Below the pieces are notes generated by a model. The model did no database searches. It saw only the letters and a program-made list of their open reading frames with translations, and was not told the origin of the DNA. Source: Aedoeadaptatus coxii (GTDB lineage Bacteria > Bacillota > Clostridia > Tissierellales > Peptoniphilaceae). From it: 64,000 bases of DNA. The stretch spans positions 1 to 64,000 of the forward strand of contig NZ_KQ960182.1 of NCBI RefSeq assembly GCF_001553115.1, written 5' to 3'. Below, one piece after another: positions 55,138 through 64,000 of the stretch (position 1 is its first letter; each line of letters opens with the position of its first letter). A program made the translations under genes and the position numbers.

Positions 55138-56916
55138 ATGGGAGAATCACTGGGAACATTAAAGCGCACACATTTATGCGGAACATTAAATGAAGAATAT
55201 ATCGATCGTCCGGTCACGATTATGGGTTGGGTGCAAAAATCCAGAAATCTGGGGGCACTTGTATTTACCGATGTTCGCGATTACACGGGTATCGTTCAAG
55301 TCGTTTTCGATAGTGAAGTGGACGAAAGTGTATTTGAAAAAGCAACGTCTTTACGTTCTGAATTTGTCGTAGCTGTCGAAGGGAATGTCAGGGCCCGCAG
55401 TGCCGTTAACGAAAACATTCCGACGGGTCATATTGAAATTTTGGCTCGCGAATTAAAGATTCTTAATGAGTCCGAAGTTCCTCCGATTTATGTCAAAGAT
55501 GACGACGACGTAAGCGACGACCTTCGTTTAAAATATCGCACACTTGATTTACGTAAACCTCACAGTCAACAGGTTTTAAGGACGCGTTCCCGGGTATATA
55601 AATTGACGAGGGACTTCTTCTACGACGAAGGTTTTGTGGAAGTTGATACTCCCATGTTAAACAAGCCGACGCCGGAAGGGGCGAGGGATTATCTCGTGCC
55701 GAGCCGTATCCACGACGGTGCATTTTATGCTTTACCTCAATCGCCTCAATTAATGAAACAATTATTGATGGTGTCGGGATTTGATCGTTATATTCAAATC
55801 GCCCGTTGTTTCAGAGATGAAGATTTGCGTTTCAATCGTCAACCTGAATTTACGCAAATCGATATGGAACTGAGCTTTGTGGAAGCGGACGATGTAATGG
55901 AAATTAACGAGCGTTATTTAAAAATGCTCTTTAAAGAAGTGCTCGATGTAGACTTAAAGACGCCTTTCGATCGCATGACCTATCGGGAAGCGATGGATCG
56001 CTATGGCGTGGATAAACCGGATGTTCGTTTCGGAATGGAACTTAAAAACGTATCCGACATCGTAGAGAACTGTGACTTTAAAGTATTTTCCGGTGCCGTT
56101 TCATCCGGCGGCAGCGTACGTGCCATTGTCGTAAAAGGCGGCGAGGAATTTTATTCCCGTAAGAAAATCGACAAGTTGGAGTCCTTCGTAAAAGACTTTA
56201 AGGCGAAGGGCCTGGCATGGGCTAAGATAAAAGAAGACGATATTCAATCGCCGATACTTAAATTTATTGGCGACGATGTTATGAAGAGTATTATCGAGCG
56301 CGTCGATGGGGAAGCGGGGGATTTAATTTTATTCGTCGCCGATAAAAACGACGTGGTCTTTGCTGCTCTCGGAAATCTTCGAAACCATATTGCCGATGAA
56401 ATGGATTTAATTCCGAAAGATGTCATTGCACCTCTTTGGATCGTCGAATTCCCCTTATTCGAATACGACGACGAAGAAGAGCGTTACGTGGCAAAACACC
56501 ATCCTTTCACGGCACCTATGGATGAAGATATCGACAAAATTGAAACCGACCCCGCCAATTGCCGTGCGAAGGCTTATGACATTGTCATGAACGGCGACGA
56601 AATGGGCGGCGGCTCCATTCGTATTCATGACGGACAAATTCAAAAGAAAATGTTTAAAGCATTAGGCTTTACGGAAGAAGAAGCACAAGATAAATTTGGC
56701 TTCTTGTTGGAAGCCTTTAAATACGGTGCACCGCCACACGGCGGCCTAGCCTATGGATTGGATCGATTAATTATGTTGCTGACCGGCGAAAAGAATATGC
56801 GCCATGTTATTGCATTCCCTAAAACACAATCGGCAAGCGACTTGTTAACCGGTGCACCTGTAGGTCTCTCGAAAAAACAACTTGAAGAGGTGCATATTCG
56901 CGTTATAGAGGAGTGA
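55138..56916 (+). CDS. aspS: Aspartyl-tRNA synthetase
   Basis: 592 residues from the ATG at 55138, which follows TTAGGAGGAATC; the longer frame from 55123 would overlap the previous gene. The amino OB fold (about 15-105), class II motifs (RSRVYKLTRDFFYDEGFVEVDTP; RCFRDEDLRFNRQPEFTQID; GLAYGLDRLIMLL) and the inserted GAD domain of bacterial AspRS are present. It charges tRNA-Asp, and tRNA-Asn too if the organism uses the indirect route. Confidence 0.97.
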   Translation: MGESLGTLKRTHLCGTLNEEYIDRPVTIMGWVQKSRNLGALVFTDVRDYTGIVQVVFDSEVDESVFEKATSLRSEFVVAVEGNVRARSAVNENIPTGHIEILARELKILNESEVPPIYVKDDDDVSDDLRLKYRTLDLRKPHSQQVLRTRSRVYKLTRDFFYDEGFVEVDTPMLNKPTPEGARDYLVPSRIHDGAFYALPQSPQLMKQLLMVSGFDRYIQIARCFRDEDLRFNRQPEFTQIDMELSFVEADDVMEINERYLKMLFKEVLDVDLKTPFDRMTYREAMDRYGVDKPDVRFGMELKNVSDIVENCDFKVFSGAVSSGGSVRAIVVKGGEEFYSRKKIDKLESFVKDFKAKGLAWAKIKEDDIQSPILKFIGDDVMKSIIERVDGEAGDLILFVADKNDVVFAALGNLRNHIADEMDLIPKDVIAPLWIVEFPLFEYDDEEERYVAKHHPFTAPMDEDIDKIETDPANCRAKAYDIVMNGDEMGGGSIRIHDGQIQKKMFKALGFTEEEAQDKFGFLLEAFKYGAPPHGGLAYGLDRLIMLLTGEKNMRHVIAFPKTQSASDLLTGAPVGLSKKQLEEVHIRVIEE

Positions 56917-56920
56917 TAGC

Positions 56921-57337
56921 ATGATTCAAATTGGGCGTGTTTTATCGGTTAATAAAGGCATGGCCTATATGGAAGTGACACGGAAAGGAGCTTGCGGTTC
57001 GGGGTGCGCGACTTGTACCAGTACGGCATGTGAATCAAAGTCTGAATTTATTTCCGTATCCAACGATTTAAACGCTGAAGCCGGCGACACGGTAGAACTT
57101 TATGTAAACGATCATTTCGTCTTACAGTCTATCTATAAAGTCTATGGCATACCATTAGCGGCGTTTCTCGCTTTAATTTTTATTGGCCAGTTCTTGCTGC
57201 CGAAAAGTTTAGCGAATCGCGATCTCTATATATTTGGCTTAGGTGCTCTTTCCTTTGTTCTCAGCTTTATTGTTTTGAAAAAAGCTGATAAAAAAAATGG
57301 GAACCGAGGCCAACTGAAAATGATTAAGATATTATAA
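56921..57337 (+). CDS. RseC/MucC family membrane protein
   Basis: 138 residues. The amino end carries a cysteine cluster CGSGCATCTSTAC near residues 25-37 (C-x3-C-x2-C-x4-C), followed by two membrane helices (about 76-97 and 104-122). This is the SoxR-reducing/RseC family, linked to Rnf-type electron transport and redox sensing. It follows aspS by 4 bases; no rnf genes are nearby. Confidence 0.85.
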   Translation: MIQIGRVLSVNKGMAYMEVTRKGACGSGCATCTSTACESKSEFISVSNDLNAEAGDTVELYVNDHFVLQSIYKVYGIPLAAFLALIFIGQFLLPKSLANRDLYIFGLGALSFVLSFIVLKKADKKNGNRGQLKMIKIL

Positions 57338-57381
57338 AAAGAGCCATAGTTCAGTTTGAAATTTCTGAACTATGGCTTTTC
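57337..57381. terminator. Strong bidirectional terminator between convergent operons
   Basis: AGCCATAGTTCAG (57342-57354) and CTGAACTATGGCT (57365-57377) pair perfectly over 13 bases with flanking A-run and T-run, so it works for both the plus-strand aspS operon and the minus-strand exporter operon. Confidence 0.95.
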
Positions 57382-57383
57382 TA

Positions 57384-57875
57384 TTACATAGAGTCTCGCC
57401 AATGATCTAAACGTGGTTGACCTTTATGAATGGAACGTCGTCGGAAGGCGCGGAGAGATTTTGAAAACATACCGGAAGCAACAATTCCCAAGGAAAGGGC
57501 AATGGCGATAGAGAATGTGTTGACCGCTTCGCGGAGAAACATGTCCATATTATCTTGAATTAAATAACTCATGGTGTAATACATTCCGCCGCCGGGGACC
57601 AAAATAATCAAAGGCGGCATAATGAAAATAGTGGCGGGCATTTTGTAATACCGGGAAAAAAGTTCGCCGAGAATACCGATTAAAAATGCGGCGAGAAAAG
57701 CTCCGAAGAAAGCATTGCCGTCTAAATCTATAATCTTTAGATACAGAAGGTATGAAATAGCGCCACTTAAACAGCTTGAAAGAAGAGATCGTTTTGGAGC
57801 TTCCACAGGTATAGCGTAGCCGAGGGCGCCGCAAAAAGAAACACAAAACATAATGAGAGCTTTTGTAAGGGTCAT
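57384..57875 (-). CDS. ThrE-type exporter, small membrane subunit
   Basis: 163 residues from the ATG at 57875, chosen because GGAGCG stands 5 bases upstream; a start at 57887 would overlap the partner more. Four to five membrane helices fill it, with FLIGILGELFSRYYKMPATIF and VPGGGMYYTMSYLI typical of the small half of two-component threonine/serine exporters. It works with the larger subunit encoded just upstream. Ends against the bidirectional terminator. Confidence 0.88.
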   Translation of the reverse strand: MTLTKALIMFCVSFCGALGYAIPVEAPKRSLLSSCLSGAISYLLYLKIIDLDGNAFFGAFLAAFLIGILGELFSRYYKMPATIFIMPPLIILVPGGGMYYTMSYLIQDNMDMFLREAVNTFSIAIALSLGIVASGMFSKSLRAFRRRSIHKGQPRLDHWRDSM

Positions 57876-57876
57876 A

Positions 57877-58665
57877 TTACGCTCCAATCATTTTTTCCAA
57901 ATTTAAAATAACGCCGACGCCTAATGCAATGGCAAGGGCAACGAAGATTCCCTTTGTAATACCGATGAGTCCGGATACATAATCGCCGCTGATAATATCA
58001 CGGAAGGAATTGGTTACCGCCATGCCGGGTACAAGGGGCATTATGGCACCGATGATGATCATATCCATGTGAAGAACGGGCATTGCCTTAACCCCGATTA
58101 ATGCGAGAATGGAAACGACGAGGGTACCGATAAAGGATTCGGGGAAAAAAGAAACGTTATAGCGTGCCGTGAAACGCATGCAATAATTTAAGATGAAGCC
58201 GACGAAAAAGGTGTAGGCAAAGTCGTACCAAGTGCCGCCGAATAAAACGGCAAAGGAGGCACTACATAGGCCCGTAAAAAACATGGTAACGGGTAGAGAA
58301 CGCTTAGTAGCTTTGGAGAGAGCGATCAGTTCGTTTCGTGCATCTTGAATTGATATTTCGCCGGCTACAAAACGTCTGGAGAACGTGTTGAGGGCGTCGA
58401 TTTGATTGAGATTAACGCCGCCGTTTTCGATATCTTTAAACATGGTAATGGTTTCATTTTCATATTCCGCCGAAACAAAAATGGCGGAATTCAAGCCAAA
58501 GACATCGACCTCTTTAATACTTTTCATCGAAGAAATCATACGCTCGATGGTATCTTCGGCACGATAGATTTCGGCTCCGTTTTTAATAAGCATTTGACCG
58601 GTCGTCATGGAAATGTTGATTAAGCTCTTAGCTTCATTTAAGCTCCTTATCTCTTGTCGGGACAA
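57877..58665 (-). CDS. ThrE-type exporter, large membrane subunit
   Basis: 262 residues from TTG, 8 bases after AGGAGG. The amino cytoplasmic part (about 1-115; TTGQMLIKNGAEIYRAEDTIERM) is the domain of ThrE/YjjP proteins, followed by about five membrane helices with MPLVPGMAVTNSFRDII. In the split Firmicutes version this and the small subunit together form one exporter for threonine/serine or related compounds. It overlaps the GIY-YIG gene by 32 bases. Confidence 0.88.
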   Translation of the reverse strand: MSRQEIRSLNEAKSLINISMTTGQMLIKNGAEIYRAEDTIERMISSMKSIKEVDVFGLNSAIFVSAEYENETITMFKDIENGGVNLNQIDALNTFSRRFVAGEISIQDARNELIALSKATKRSLPVTMFFTGLCSASFAVLFGGTWYDFAYTFFVGFILNYCMRFTARYNVSFFPESFIGTLVVSILALIGVKAMPVLHMDMIIIGAIMPLVPGMAVTNSFRDIISGDYVSGLIGITKGIFVALAIALGVGVILNLEKMIGA

Positions 58666-58924
58666 GACAACCGCCTCCTTTTTCTATAAGCTGTTTCTTT
58701 TTTTCGCGCGTTAGACTTTTAATAGCGAGTTCTTTTTTTAAACCCGTCGATTTATCGGCTACTGATTCTAAATAGACCATGGAAACGGGAAGGCGACTAC
58801 GAGTATATTTCGACGCCGTTCCCTTATTGTGTTCTGATAATCGACGTTTGGGATCGGTAGTATAGCCGGTATAAAAACTCTTATCGCTACATTCCAAAAT
58901 ATAGACGTAATGCGTTACGGCCAT
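58634..58924 (-). CDS. GIY-YIG domain nuclease-like protein (YhbQ type)
   Basis: 96 residues with the domain motif spread over YVYILECSDKSFYTGYT (the G-I-Y is Y-V-Y, the Y-I-G is Y-T-G), the arginine in PKRRLSEHN, and the metal glutamate in LKKELAIKSL. Family members are small putative structure-specific DNA endonucleases. Overlaps recX by 10 bases upstream, so likely co-transcribed. Confidence 0.93.
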   Translation of the reverse strand: MAVTHYVYILECSDKSFYTGYTTDPKRRLSEHNKGTASKYTRSRLPVSMVYLESVADKSTGLKKELAIKSLTREKKKQLIEKGGGCLVPTRDKELK

Positions 58925-59523
58925 CGACTAAGCACCGCCTTAATAGCAGAATATTCAAATCCGCGAGAGAGGAGGAAGCGAATGATCTTCGTTTTCTCCT
59001 TGGATAAATTCCGGTTTCGAACGTATTTCTTATGGACGATCTTTTCCACCAATTCAATTTCATCATCCTGTGTAAAATGTTCAAGCGCATCGGCGATAAG
59101 TTCGTCGTCGACGCCTTTTTGTTTTAAGAGATAACGAATTTTAACCGGCCCATAGCCGTTAAGATTCCGTTTGTCGCGAGCATACAGTTCAGCGTACTCT
59201 CGATCATTTAGAAAGCCGTAGTCTTGCAGATAATCGACAGCGGCTAATATCGCATCCTCGTCGATACCTTCTTTGAACAGCAGATCTTTAATTTCCCATG
59301 TCGTCTTTCGATTGCGAAGCTTTTTGAGAGCAAAGTCGATGGCAATTTGGCGTTCGCCGTCTTTTCGGATATCCAAAAGATCCTCTTCACCAAGCTCTTT
59401 TCCCTTGTAGAGATTGTGCCGCACAAAAACCGACTCCGGCAAACTCAAGGAGATTTCGTCATTCAGATCGACGACAAAGAGATTATTTAATTTTCTAATG
59501 CGTTTAATTTCCATAGTCATCAT
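58915..59523 (-). CDS. recX: Regulatory protein RecX
   Basis: 202 residues with three helical RecX repeats visible (RNRKTTWEIKDLLFKEGID; YARDKRNLNGYGPVKIRYLL; YVRNRNLSKEKTKIIRFLL). RecX limits RecA filament growth. The start is among three closely spaced ATGs and has no strong ribosome binding site; a TTAAAATAT -10-like element just upstream suggests a very short leader. Confidence 0.92.
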   Translation of the reverse strand: MMTMEIKRIRKLNNLFVVDLNDEISLSLPESVFVRHNLYKGKELGEEDLLDIRKDGERQIAIDFALKKLRNRKTTWEIKDLLFKEGIDEDAILAAVDYLQDYGFLNDREYAELYARDKRNLNGYGPVKIRYLLKQKGVDDELIADALEHFTQDDEIELVEKIVHKKYVRNRNLSKEKTKIIRFLLSRGFEYSAIKAVLSRWP

Positions 59524-59645
59524 CGCTATATTTTAACATAATTTAGGAATTTCTTCTCTTAAATCCATGGCTTCATAAGAGCCGACTCGTTGAAAATAAG
59601 CGATTTCTGTGATAATATTTATGTAAAATTAAGTTGAGGTGGACG

Positions 59646-60083
59646 ATGATTTTATTACTTTCGCAGTTATTTAAATACATTTTTATATTAATCATCTACT
59701 TATTTATCTTCACCATTATTCGAATGATTTATTTGGATATTCGTTCCATGCGTTCGATAGACGCGAATAAGGATGAAGCCTATTTAAAAGTAGTTAACCG
59801 ATTAGATTCTTTAAATTTTAAAATGCAGGAGTACTATGTGTTAAAAGGTCTTACGAAGCTGGGCCGCAGCAGTAAAAATGACATCGTGATTAAAGATAAT
59901 TTCGTATCTAAAAATCATTTGGTCATTCAGGAAGAAAACGGCCATTATTATATTCGTGATCTGCACAGCGCCAATGGTACTTTTTTAAACGGCCAAACAT
60001 TATACGATGAAGCGGAACTTAAAAACGGCGACCGGATCGGCGTCGGCTTTATTCAGTTTTTATTTGTAGATCAAGCAAAGTAG
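59646..60083 (+). CDS. Membrane-anchored FHA domain protein
   Basis: 145 residues from the ATG at 59646 behind GAGGTGG. One amino-terminal membrane helix (about 5-28) is followed by a cytoplasmic FHA domain (about 60-138) with GRSSKNDIVIKDNFVSKNH and SANGTFLNG, the phosphothreonine-binding residues. FHA next to rodA/ftsW and pbpA recalls the actinobacterial kinase cluster; no Ser/Thr kinase is in the window. I infer that it links phosphorylation to wall synthesis. Confidence 0.92.
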   Translation: MILLLSQLFKYIFILIIYLFIFTIIRMIYLDIRSMRSIDANKDEAYLKVVNRLDSLNFKMQEYYVLKGLTKLGRSSKNDIVIKDNFVSKNHLVIQEENGHYYIRDLHSANGTFLNGQTLYDEAELKNGDRIGVGFIQFLFVDQAK

Positions 60084-60090
60084 GTGGATC

Positions 60091-61356
60091 GTGATCAATA
60101 AATTATTAAAACGACCTCGGGATATTCTCTTGATCTTTGAAGTATTGGCCATTATTTTGGTTTTTTATACTTATGAAGGAGATCTCGACCGCCAACTGTT
60201 ATTCTTAACGGGCGGCCTTGTTTTTGTCATCTATATTTCGAATTTTATACTGGGAAAAATTACGACCGGGGACAATTATATTTTTCTCATTATATCCTTA
60301 CTTTTAACGATCGGCGTTGTCACTATTTTTAGAATCAAGCCTGCCATCGGTATTAGACAGCTGCAGTGGGCCTTTATCGGCGTTCTGCTTTTTTATGCCA
60401 CCTATTTTGTAGTGCGAATTTTTCCTAATTTGGAACGCTACGGATCCTTAGCACTGATTATTAGTGTGTTGCTTTTTCTATCTACTCTGATTTTCGGGAA
60501 GGCGGAAGGCGGCGCTAAAAACTGGCTCAAGTTCGGTTCTATCGGCTTTCAACCTACGGAATTTATTAAAATCTTGCTGATGTTTATACTGGGGAGCTTT
60601 TATACAAATTATGAAAAATATAAGAAGTATCCCTATGCCAGTTACATTATAATGGCCATCATCTATTTTTTCGTTCTCATGCTTTTCATTCAAAGGGACT
60701 TGGGAACGGCCGTTATGTTTATGGCTATGTATATGTCTGTTCAGTTTGTCTATGACCCGGATATTAAAGCCGTTCTTATCAATATTGTATTATTGGTTTT
60801 AGGTGCCATTGCGGGATACTTTTTATTCTCCCACGTACGCGTTCGTTTCGATTTGTGGTTGGATCCATGGAAGGATGTTTACACCTCGGGACGTCAGATC
60901 GTGCAGTCCCTCTTCGCCATTGCAGAGGGCGGATTTTTCGGTGTGGGCATCGGTTTTGGACATCCGGAACTTATCCCCGTATCGGTATCGGACTTTATTT
61001 TCCCCGTTATTTGTGAGGAAATGGGACTTTTTGCCGGGTTCGCCATTATTCTTCTTTACATTCTATTGGTTTATCGAGGCATTAAAATTGCCCTCGAGCA
61101 AGAGTATAAGTTTTACAGAATTCTGGCAATTTCCGCAACGGTTATGATTTCCATACAGGCGTTTTTAAATATCGGCGGTGTAACGAAACTTATACCTATG
61201 ACGGGGATAACTTTGCCCTTTATGTCTTATGGGGGAAGTTCTATTTTGTCGAGTTTCATCGCGCTTGGAATTTTGCAGGTAGCTTCTGAGGATCTTTCCT
61301 GGAAGTATGAACGAGACGGAAAGCATGAGGTGAACGATGAACAAATCAGAGCTTAG
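60091..61356 (+). CDS. FtsW/RodA/SpoVE family peptidoglycan glycosyltransferase
   Basis: 421 residues with about ten membrane helices and the SEDS family marks GAKNWLKFGSIGFQPTEFIK, with the catalytic aspartate probably in RDLGTA, and a carboxyl PFMSYGGSS. It polymerises lipid II together with the class B penicillin-binding protein encoded next. GTG start after TAGGTGG; overlaps the PBP gene by 20 bases. Whether it serves elongation or division cannot be told. Confidence 0.96.
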   Translation: MINKLLKRPRDILLIFEVLAIILVFYTYEGDLDRQLLFLTGGLVFVIYISNFILGKITTGDNYIFLIISLLLTIGVVTIFRIKPAIGIRQLQWAFIGVLLFYATYFVVRIFPNLERYGSLALIISVLLFLSTLIFGKAEGGAKNWLKFGSIGFQPTEFIKILLMFILGSFYTNYEKYKKYPYASYIIMAIIYFFVLMLFIQRDLGTAVMFMAMYMSVQFVYDPDIKAVLINIVLLVLGAIAGYFLFSHVRVRFDLWLDPWKDVYTSGRQIVQSLFAIAEGGFFGVGIGFGHPELIPVSVSDFIFPVICEEMGLFAGFAIILLYILLVYRGIKIALEQEYKFYRILAISATVMISIQAFLNIGGVTKLIPMTGITLPFMSYGGSSILSSFIALGILQVASEDLSWKYERDGKHEVNDEQIRA

Positions 61357-62785
61357 GCGAATCGTCATCCTTATGGTAGGTTTAATCGCGTTATTCTTAG
61401 GCGCCATCGTCTACCTCACGTATTTTTATCTTTTCGAAGCGGAGACCGTGCGCAACCATCCATCCAATCGTCGGGGTTATATTGAAGAAGCTCAAATTAA
61501 ACGAGGAGATATTTACGATCGCAACGGCGAACTCCTCGCAACATCGAAAGGGGAGCCCGGCCACTATCATAGAGAGTATACTTATCCTACTCTTTATTCC
61601 CATATGATCGGCTATTCTCATCCTTCGCTTGGCAAGAGCGGACTTGAAGCAAGTCATAACGACGATTTGTTGAATCGAAACAGCAATCGCGCCATAGTCC
61701 AAATTTCCAATTGGCTCAGCAATAAAAAGCAGGGCGGGAATTCTCTTATTTTAACGGTAGATACACAGGTGCAATCGAAGGCGCGGGAACTTTTGGAAGA
61801 AAACGCAGAGCGCGGCAGCATTGTGGTTATGAATCCGAAAACGGGAGAGATTTATGCCATGGCCTCTTTGCCGGATTTCAACGCCATGTCTGTAGCGGAA
61901 GATTGGAATTCTCTACAAAAGAATAAAGCGGGTGCCCTATTAAATCGCTCCATTAACGGGAGGTATCCTCCCGGTTCAACTTTTAAGATTATTACGGCAG
62001 CCTCATTACTCGACAGTAATTTAAACCTGAATTACGACGATAAAGGATCGCAAACTATCGACGGACGAGAATTTAAAAATGCGGAAGGAAGCATTTACGG
62101 AAATGTCGATTTAAAAGACGCCATTACCCATTCTATTAACACTTATTTTGTTTCAAAAGGTGCTAAACTCGGTAAGGAACGTTTGGGATCGACAGCAGAT
62201 CAATTCTATTTCAATAAAAAAATTCCCTTTGATCTTCCCGTATCGCCTTCGGTATTTGATTACAAAAAGAATATTCCGAAGACGACCCTAGCGGCGTCTG
62301 CCATTGGACAAGGTGATGTTTTAGTTACGCCGCTTCACATGGCCATGGTGGCAAGTACTGTCGCCAATGACGGAAAAATGATGGAGCCCATTCTCGTAAA
62401 AGAAGTGGAAGATCCTAAAGGTAAAAGTATTCGTAAACATGAACCTAAAGTTTTGCAAGATTCCATTTCTGAGGAAACAGCTAAAAAACTTAACGAGTTC
62501 ATGCTCTCAGTCGTTCAAAACGGTACGGGGAAACGCGCCGCCATGCGCCGCGTTAAAGTGGCGGGTAAAACCGGATCAGCAGAAAATGCATCGGGTGAAA
62601 ACCACGCGTGGTTTATCGGCTATGCTCCCGCCAATGATCCTCAAGTGGCCGTTGCCGTTATCGTCGAGCAAGCGGGCCGATCAGGCGGCAGCGTTGCCGC
62701 TCCCATGGCGCGCGATATTATAGCTTACGCCCTTAACAATATCGACTTCTCCCAAAATTTGGAAAAGGGGTCGAGGGATGAATAG
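61337..62785 (+). CDS. Class B penicillin-binding protein (transpeptidase)
   Basis: 482 residues: short cytoplasmic tail, membrane helix (about 10-32), a reduced dimerisation domain and the transpeptidase domain with SxxK in PPGSTFKIITAA near residue 214, SxN in ITHSINTYF and KTG in VAGKTGSAEN near 412. It has no transglycosylase domain, so it depends on the adjacent SEDS partner. Length and lack of large extras match PbpA/PBP2-like partners of RodA in Clostridia and Actinobacteria. Confidence 0.95.
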   Translation: MNKSELRRIVILMVGLIALFLGAIVYLTYFYLFEAETVRNHPSNRRGYIEEAQIKRGDIYDRNGELLATSKGEPGHYHREYTYPTLYSHMIGYSHPSLGKSGLEASHNDDLLNRNSNRAIVQISNWLSNKKQGGNSLILTVDTQVQSKARELLEENAERGSIVVMNPKTGEIYAMASLPDFNAMSVAEDWNSLQKNKAGALLNRSINGRYPPGSTFKIITAASLLDSNLNLNYDDKGSQTIDGREFKNAEGSIYGNVDLKDAITHSINTYFVSKGAKLGKERLGSTADQFYFNKKIPFDLPVSPSVFDYKKNIPKTTLAASAIGQGDVLVTPLHMAMVASTVANDGKMMEPILVKEVEDPKGKSIRKHEPKVLQDSISEETAKKLNEFMLSVVQNGTGKRAAMRRVKVAGKTGSAENASGENHAWFIGYAPANDPQVAVAVIVEQAGRSGGSVAAPMARDIIAYALNNIDFSQNLEKGSRDE

Positions 62786-63479
62786 CGAAAAAGTGTGCGT
62801 CTTAATCGCCGCGGCCGGAATGGGGAAGCGCATGCGCATCAGCCAGAATAAGCAATACCTTCCTATTCACGGAAAGCCCATGATCCGTCACACTATCGAA
62901 ATTTTCGACGGTTTGAGTGAGATCGATAAGATTATACTTCTCATACGCTCCGGCGAGGAAGAGATGATGCGCACCATTCTAAAGACCATGGAGCTTCATC
63001 ACGAAGTATCCATCGTTCTCGGAGGCGATGAACGACAAGACAGCATATGGGAAGGTTTACGTTATTTAGAAAACTTTGACGGCATTATTTTGACCCATGA
63101 CGGTGCCCGGCCTTTTGTCACAGAAAGGGAAATTTTATCGGTCATCGAGGGGGCACGTACATCAGGCGCCTGCTGTCTCATGACGCCGATGAAGGATACG
63201 GTGAAAATCAGCGAAGACGGAGACTGGGCACAGTTTACGCCGGATCGCTCAAAGCTTTTCGCCATTCAAACGCCCCAGGGTTTTCACAAGGAAGTTTTAA
63301 TTAGCGCCTATAAACAGGCGTATGAAGAAGGATATTACGGAACGGACGACTGTTCTCTCGTAGAAAAAACGGGGAAAAAAGTACGCCTTATTCGAGGATC
63401 CTATAAAAATATTAAAATTACAACACCTGAAGATTTAATTTTTGCAGATGCTATTTATTCAGATAGGATGGAAGAATGA
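62778..63479 (+). CDS. ispD: 2-C-methyl-D-erythritol 4-phosphate cytidylyltransferase IspD
   Basis: 233 residues with the nucleotide loop [46 protein letters not shown] and [14 protein letters not shown]. Third step of the non-mevalonate isoprenoid route. It overlaps the PBP gene by 8 bases and ispF by 4 bases. Confidence 0.97.
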   Translation: MNSEKVCVLIAAAGMGKRMRISQNKQYLPIHGKPMIRHTIEIFDGLSEIDKIILLIRSGEEEMMRTILKTMELHHEVSIVLGGDERQDSIWEGLRYLENFDGIILTHDGARPFVTEREILSVIEGARTSGACCLMTPMKDTVKISEDGDWAQFTPDRSKLFAIQTPQGFHKEVLISAYKQAYEEGYYGTDDCSLVEKTGKKVRLIRGSYKNIKITTPEDLIFADAIYSDRMEE

Positions 63480-63952
63480 AAATTGGAATAGGATACGATG
63501 TTCACGCCCTCGTGGAGGATCGCGACTTGATTTTGGGCGGCGTAAAAGTTCCCCATGAAAAAGGACTTTTAGGCCACTCTGATGCCGATGTTCTCGTCCA
63601 CGCCATCGAAGATGCCATTTTAGGCGCTTTGGCCTTGGGCGATATCGGTAAATTATTTCCCGACACGGACCCTGCCTTTAAAGATGCGTCCAGTTTAAAA
63701 ATGATGGAAGAGGTCGTAGAACTGGCAAAAGAAAAAGGCTACCGCATCGGAAATATCGACAGTACCATTATTGCCCAATCGCCGAAACTTGCCCCTTTTA
63801 TCGACGATATGCGTAAAAACATTGCTCGTGTTTGCGGGAAAGACATGGACGATATTTCCGTGAAAGCGACAACTTCGGAAAAAATGGGGTATGAAGGAAG
63901 AAAAGAGGGCATGACGGCAATGGCCGTTGTACTTTTGGAATCAATCGATTAG
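63476..63952 (+). CDS. ispF: 2-C-methyl-D-erythritol 2,4-cyclodiphosphate synthase IspF
   Basis: 158 residues with [20 protein letters not shown] (metal ligands D and H), [31 protein letters not shown] and the carboxyl [16 protein letters not shown]. Follows ispD in the same pathway. Supports isoprenoid synthesis by the MEP route in this organism. Confidence 0.97.
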   Translation: MKIGIGYDVHALVEDRDLILGGVKVPHEKGLLGHSDADVLVHAIEDAILGALALGDIGKLFPDTDPAFKDASSLKMMEEVVELAKEKGYRIGNIDSTIIAQSPKLAPFIDDMRKNIARVCGKDMDDISVKATTSEKMGYEGRKEGMTAMAVVLLESID

Positions 63953-63967
63953 AGAAAGGATATGTTT

Positions 63968-64000
63968 ATGTTAGTTACAGGAAAACAAATACTTGAACAC
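63968..64000 (+). CDS. Partial gene at window end, possibly class II aldolase
   Basis: Only 11 codons are visible, MLVTGKQILEH, from the ATG at 63968, 7 bases after GAAAGGA (an ATG at 63962 is too close). The start is reminiscent of class II fructose-bisphosphate or ketose-bisphosphate aldolases, but this is too short to be sure. Confidence 0.4.
   Translation, partial: MLVTGKQILEH

Overview
The window is a bacterial chromosome segment, most likely from a low- to mid-GC anaerobic Firmicute. I infer a Clostridia/Tissierellia lineage, possibly the Peptoniphilaceae, from several features together: a SCIFF peptide with its radical SAM maturase next to queA-tgt-yajC, the ylxM-ffh-rpsP-khpA-rimM-trmD-rplS run, the rnc-radical SAM-smc-ftsY run, hemZ, a Rel-type (p)ppGpp enzyme, a T-box leader and strong GGAGG ribosome binding sites. 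Genus and species cannot be fixed from the sequence alone.

Positions 1 to about 7.9 kb are clearly more AT-rich than the rest and look like a decayed conjugative or mobilisable element. The left edge carries a truncated mobC-like gene (minus strand) and palindromes resembling a transfer origin. The right edge carries a truncated element-type sigma factor. Between them lies an iron-acquisition cargo: an AraC-type regulator divergent from an overlapping operon of two ABC half-transporters, feoA, feoB and a FeoC-like winged-helix protein with clustered cysteines. A frameshifted gene remnant of unknown family (7.93-8.32 kb) separates this island from the core chromosome.

From 8.4 to 20 kb is a DNA-processing and pilus block: yraN, comM-like, dprA and topA. 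A compact type IV pilus/competence-like set follows, made of an assembly ATPase, platform protein, pilin, prepilin peptidase and a single-chain PilM-PilN (GspL-like) protein. An AIR-synthase-like enzyme and a secreted amidase come next. From 21 to 24 kb are rdgB, tRNA-His, tRNA-Leu, plsX, acpP and rnc. From 24 to 35.4 kb are smc, ftsY, alr and the SRP/ribosome maturation operon through rplS.

From 35.4 to 45.7 kb are a secreted GH18-type protein, a PlcC-like zinc protein, a T-box controlled asnA, an unknown protein behind a palindromic promoter, ruvCAB, a SpoIID-like protein, queA, tgt and yajC. The SCIFF ranthipeptide pair (45.7-47.3 kb) is followed by recJ, rel, dtd, a metallo-beta-lactamase fold hydrolase, hemZ, a divergent MurE-like ligase, aspS and an RseC-like membrane protein. 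A strong bidirectional terminator at 57.34 kb separates these from a minus-strand group: two ThrE-type exporter subunits, a GIY-YIG protein and recX. The last stretch returns to the plus strand with an FHA protein, a RodA/FtsW glycosyltransferase, a class B penicillin-binding protein, ispD, ispF and the first codons of another gene.

Most of the window is core housekeeping DNA in tightly overlapping operons. The points that most deserve follow-up are the mobile iron island with its AraC direct repeats, the SCIFF peptide system with a terminator between peptide and maturase, the PilM-PilN fusion in a compact pilus cluster, the MurE-like protein lacking the usual amino-acid recognition region, the S16 protein with a long acidic tail, and the unknown gene at 39.06 kb.
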